From BOG-933 sp037147415 (lineage in GTDB: Bacteria > Pseudomonadota > Alphaproteobacteria > Azospirillales > Azospirillaceae), in contig JBAWVF010000092.1 in the NCBI GenBank assembly GCA_037147415.1, positions 1-15,765 of the forward strand: DNA of 15,765 nucleotides, given 5' to 3'. This document shows positions 14,381 to 15,765 of this stretch, one piece after another. The position numbers and the translations under genes are program-made. The notes under the pieces were generated by a model. That model was not told where the DNA came from and did not search any database. It saw only the letters and a program-made list of their open reading frames with translations. Position 1 is the stretch's first letter. The number at the start of each line of letters is the position of its first letter.

Positions 14381-15765
14381 ATGACCAAGCTTTATGAAGA
14401 AATGTTTTCACGTTCGATTAAGGATCCCGAAGGTTTCTGGGGCGATGCCGCCAAAGCTGTTGATTGGATCAAGCCGGCGGATCAAGTTCTGGATAGCAGC
14501 AATCCTCCGTTTTACCGCTGGTTCCGTGGCGGCGTACTGAATACGTGCTATAATGCTGTCGATCGCCATGTTGAACGCGGCCGGGCCGACCAAGCCGCCA
14601 TCATTTATGACAGCCCGGTTACCCAAACCTCCCGCACCATCACCTATCGCGAGCTGTTGGATCAGGTATCGCACTTCGGCGGCCTGCTTCAAAAGCTGGG
14701 CGTCGCCAAGGGCGACCGGGTCATCATCTACATGCCGATGATTCCCGAAGCGGTGATCGCGATGCTGTCGTGCGCCCGCATCGGCGCCGTTCATTCCGTG
14801 GTGTTCGGCGGCTTTGCCCCCAGCGAACTGTCCACCCGCATTAATGATGCCAAGCCGAAGGTGATCATTTCGGCCTCGTGCGGCATCGAAGGTAAGAAGA
14901 TTCTGCCCTATAAGCCGATGCTCGATTCGGCGATCGACATGTCGACCCACAAGCCCGCCCACACCGTGATCTACCAGCGCCCGCAGGAAAAGGCGTCGAT
15001 GATCCCGGGGCGCGACATCGATTGGGTCGAAGGCTCGGCCGCGGCGGAGCCGGCGGCTTGCGTGCCGGTTGCGGCGACCGATCCGCTCTATATCCTTTAC
15101 ACCTCCGGCACCACCGGCCAGCCCAAGGGTATCGTCCGCGACAATGGCGGTCATGCCGTGGCGCTGACCTGGACCATGAAGTATATGTACAACATGCAGC
15201 CCGGCGAAGTTTTCTGGGCGGCTTCGGATGTGGGCTGGGTCGTCGGCCACTCGTATATTTGCTATGGCCCGCTGCTTTACGGCTGCACCACGGTCATGTT
15301 CGAAGGCAAGCCGGTCGGCACCCCCGATCCGGGCGCGTTCTGGCGCATGATCAGCCAGCACAAGATCGCGACTCTGTTCACCGCTCCGACCGCGTTCCGC
15401 GCGATCAAGCGTGAAGATCCGGACGGCGAATACCTGAAGAAGTACAATCTCGGCGGCTTCCGGGCTCTGTTCCTGGCCGGCGAGCGTTCAGACCCCGATA
15501 CCCTGCAATGGGCCGAGACAAAGCTGAACGTTCCGGTCATCGATCACTGGTGGCAGACGGAAACCGGCTGGGCCATTTCCGGCAACCCGCTCGGGATCTG
15601 CAAGTTCAAGATCAAGTACGGCTCGGCGACCAAGCCGCTGCCGGGCTGGGACGTGCGTATTCTTAATGCCGAGCAGCAGGAAGTGCCGCATGGCGACATC
15701 GGCGCCATCGTGGTCAAGCTGCCGATGCCCCCGGGCTCGCTGCCGACCCTGTGGAACGCCGACGA
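14381..15765 (+). CDS. prpE: Propionyl-CoA synthetase, N-terminal part (runs off right edge)
   Basis: It activates propionate to propionyl-CoA through an acyl-adenylate. The frame opens at the ATG at 14381 (AAGAAGGG at 6 nt) and is uninterrupted for 461 codons to the edge; family members are about 630 residues. Motifs: an acetyl-CoA-synthetase-like N-terminus (FWGDAAKAVDWIKP), GAVHSVVFGGFAPSELSTRI, the ATP loop YTSGTTGQPKG at 240-250, ASDVGWVVGHSYICYGPLL, and WWQTETGWAISGNP from 390. SCGIEGKKILPYKPMLD starting near 166 and NGGHAVAL after the ATP loop are features I associate with PrpE rather than Acs. The catalytic lysine lies beyond the edge. The divergent chemotaxis receptor could relate to organic acids, but that is inference. 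prpB/C/D are not visible. Confidence 0.88.
   Translation, partial: MTKLYEEMFSRSIKDPEGFWGDAAKAVDWIKPADQVLDSSNPPFYRWFRGGVLNTCYNAVDRHVERGRADQAAIIYDSPVTQTSRTITYRELLDQVSHFGGLLQKLGVAKGDRVIIYMPMIPEAVIAMLSCARIGAVHSVVFGGFAPSELSTRINDAKPKVIISASCGIEGKKILPYKPMLDSAIDMSTHKPAHTVIYQRPQEKASMIPGRDIDWVEGSAAAEPAACVPVAATDPLYILYTSGTTGQPKGIVRDNGGHAVALTWTMKYMYNMQPGEVFWAASDVGWVVGHSYICYGPLLYGCTTVMFEGKPVGTPDPGAFWRMISQHKIATLFTAPTAFRAIKREDPDGEYLKKYNLGGFRALFLAGERSDPDTLQWAETKLNVPVIDHWWQTETGWAISGNPLGICKFKIKYGSATKPLPGWDVRILNAEQQEVPHGDIGAIVVKLPMPPGSLPTLWNAD

Noticed and set aside
1..15765. Mobile elements, phage genes, toxin-antitoxin or defence systems, tRNA/rRNA
   Set aside because: No transposase, integrase, terminal inverted repeats, phage-like genes or structural RNA signatures were recognised; all sizeable coding regions are accounted for by known families.

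Overview
The window is ordinary, gene-dense chromosomal DNA of a moderately GC-rich alphaproteobacterium. Several things point to Rhodospirillales or a nearby order: a class II DAHP synthase, a DUF4159 protein, a membrane J-protein with a Tim14/Pam18-like J domain paired with a VWA protein, an NnrS protein, and a Lys-rich small protein. This placement is inferred from gene content and codon style; no rRNA or tRNA is present. I see no insertion sequence, prophage, CRISPR array or known defence system.

Layout. (a) 1-610, minus strand: a 39-residue basic protein followed by the N-terminal part of a secreted DUF4159 protein that runs off the left edge. Its last visible residues are a perfect tandem repeat of a 30-bp, 10-codon unit. 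(b) 704-4332, minus: a galU-ugd-pgm/pmm operon that makes UDP-glucose, UDP-glucuronate and hexose-1-phosphates for surface polysaccharide. (c) 4496-5948, minus: a VWA-domain protein followed by a membrane J-domain protein. (d) 6085-7239, plus: an orphan membrane histidine kinase, whose 3' end overlaps the next gene convergently. (e) 7130-9663, minus: nnrS then an ampG-type muropeptide permease. (f) 9832-12368, plus: class II DAHP synthase and nicotinate phosphoribosyltransferase, overlapping by 4 bp. (g) 12375-14057, minus: a Cache-domain methyl-accepting chemotaxis protein. (h) 14381 to the right edge, plus: prpE, propionyl-CoA synthetase, cut off at its C-terminal part.

Most of the window is housekeeping or accessory metabolism: nucleotide sugars, aromatic amino acids, NAD salvage, propionate activation, peptidoglycan recycling, NO-related membrane functions and sensing. 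The points most worth a second look are the in-frame repeat expansion in the DUF4159 gene, the conserved-looking VWA/J-protein pair, the 110-bp convergent coding overlap between the kinase and ampG, the DAHP synthase-NAPRT translational coupling, and a possible operator upstream of prpE. I did not find a convincing new multi-gene system. The two edge-truncated genes (DUF4159 and prpE) and the 39-residue gene are easy to miss with a length- or stop-limited ORF search.
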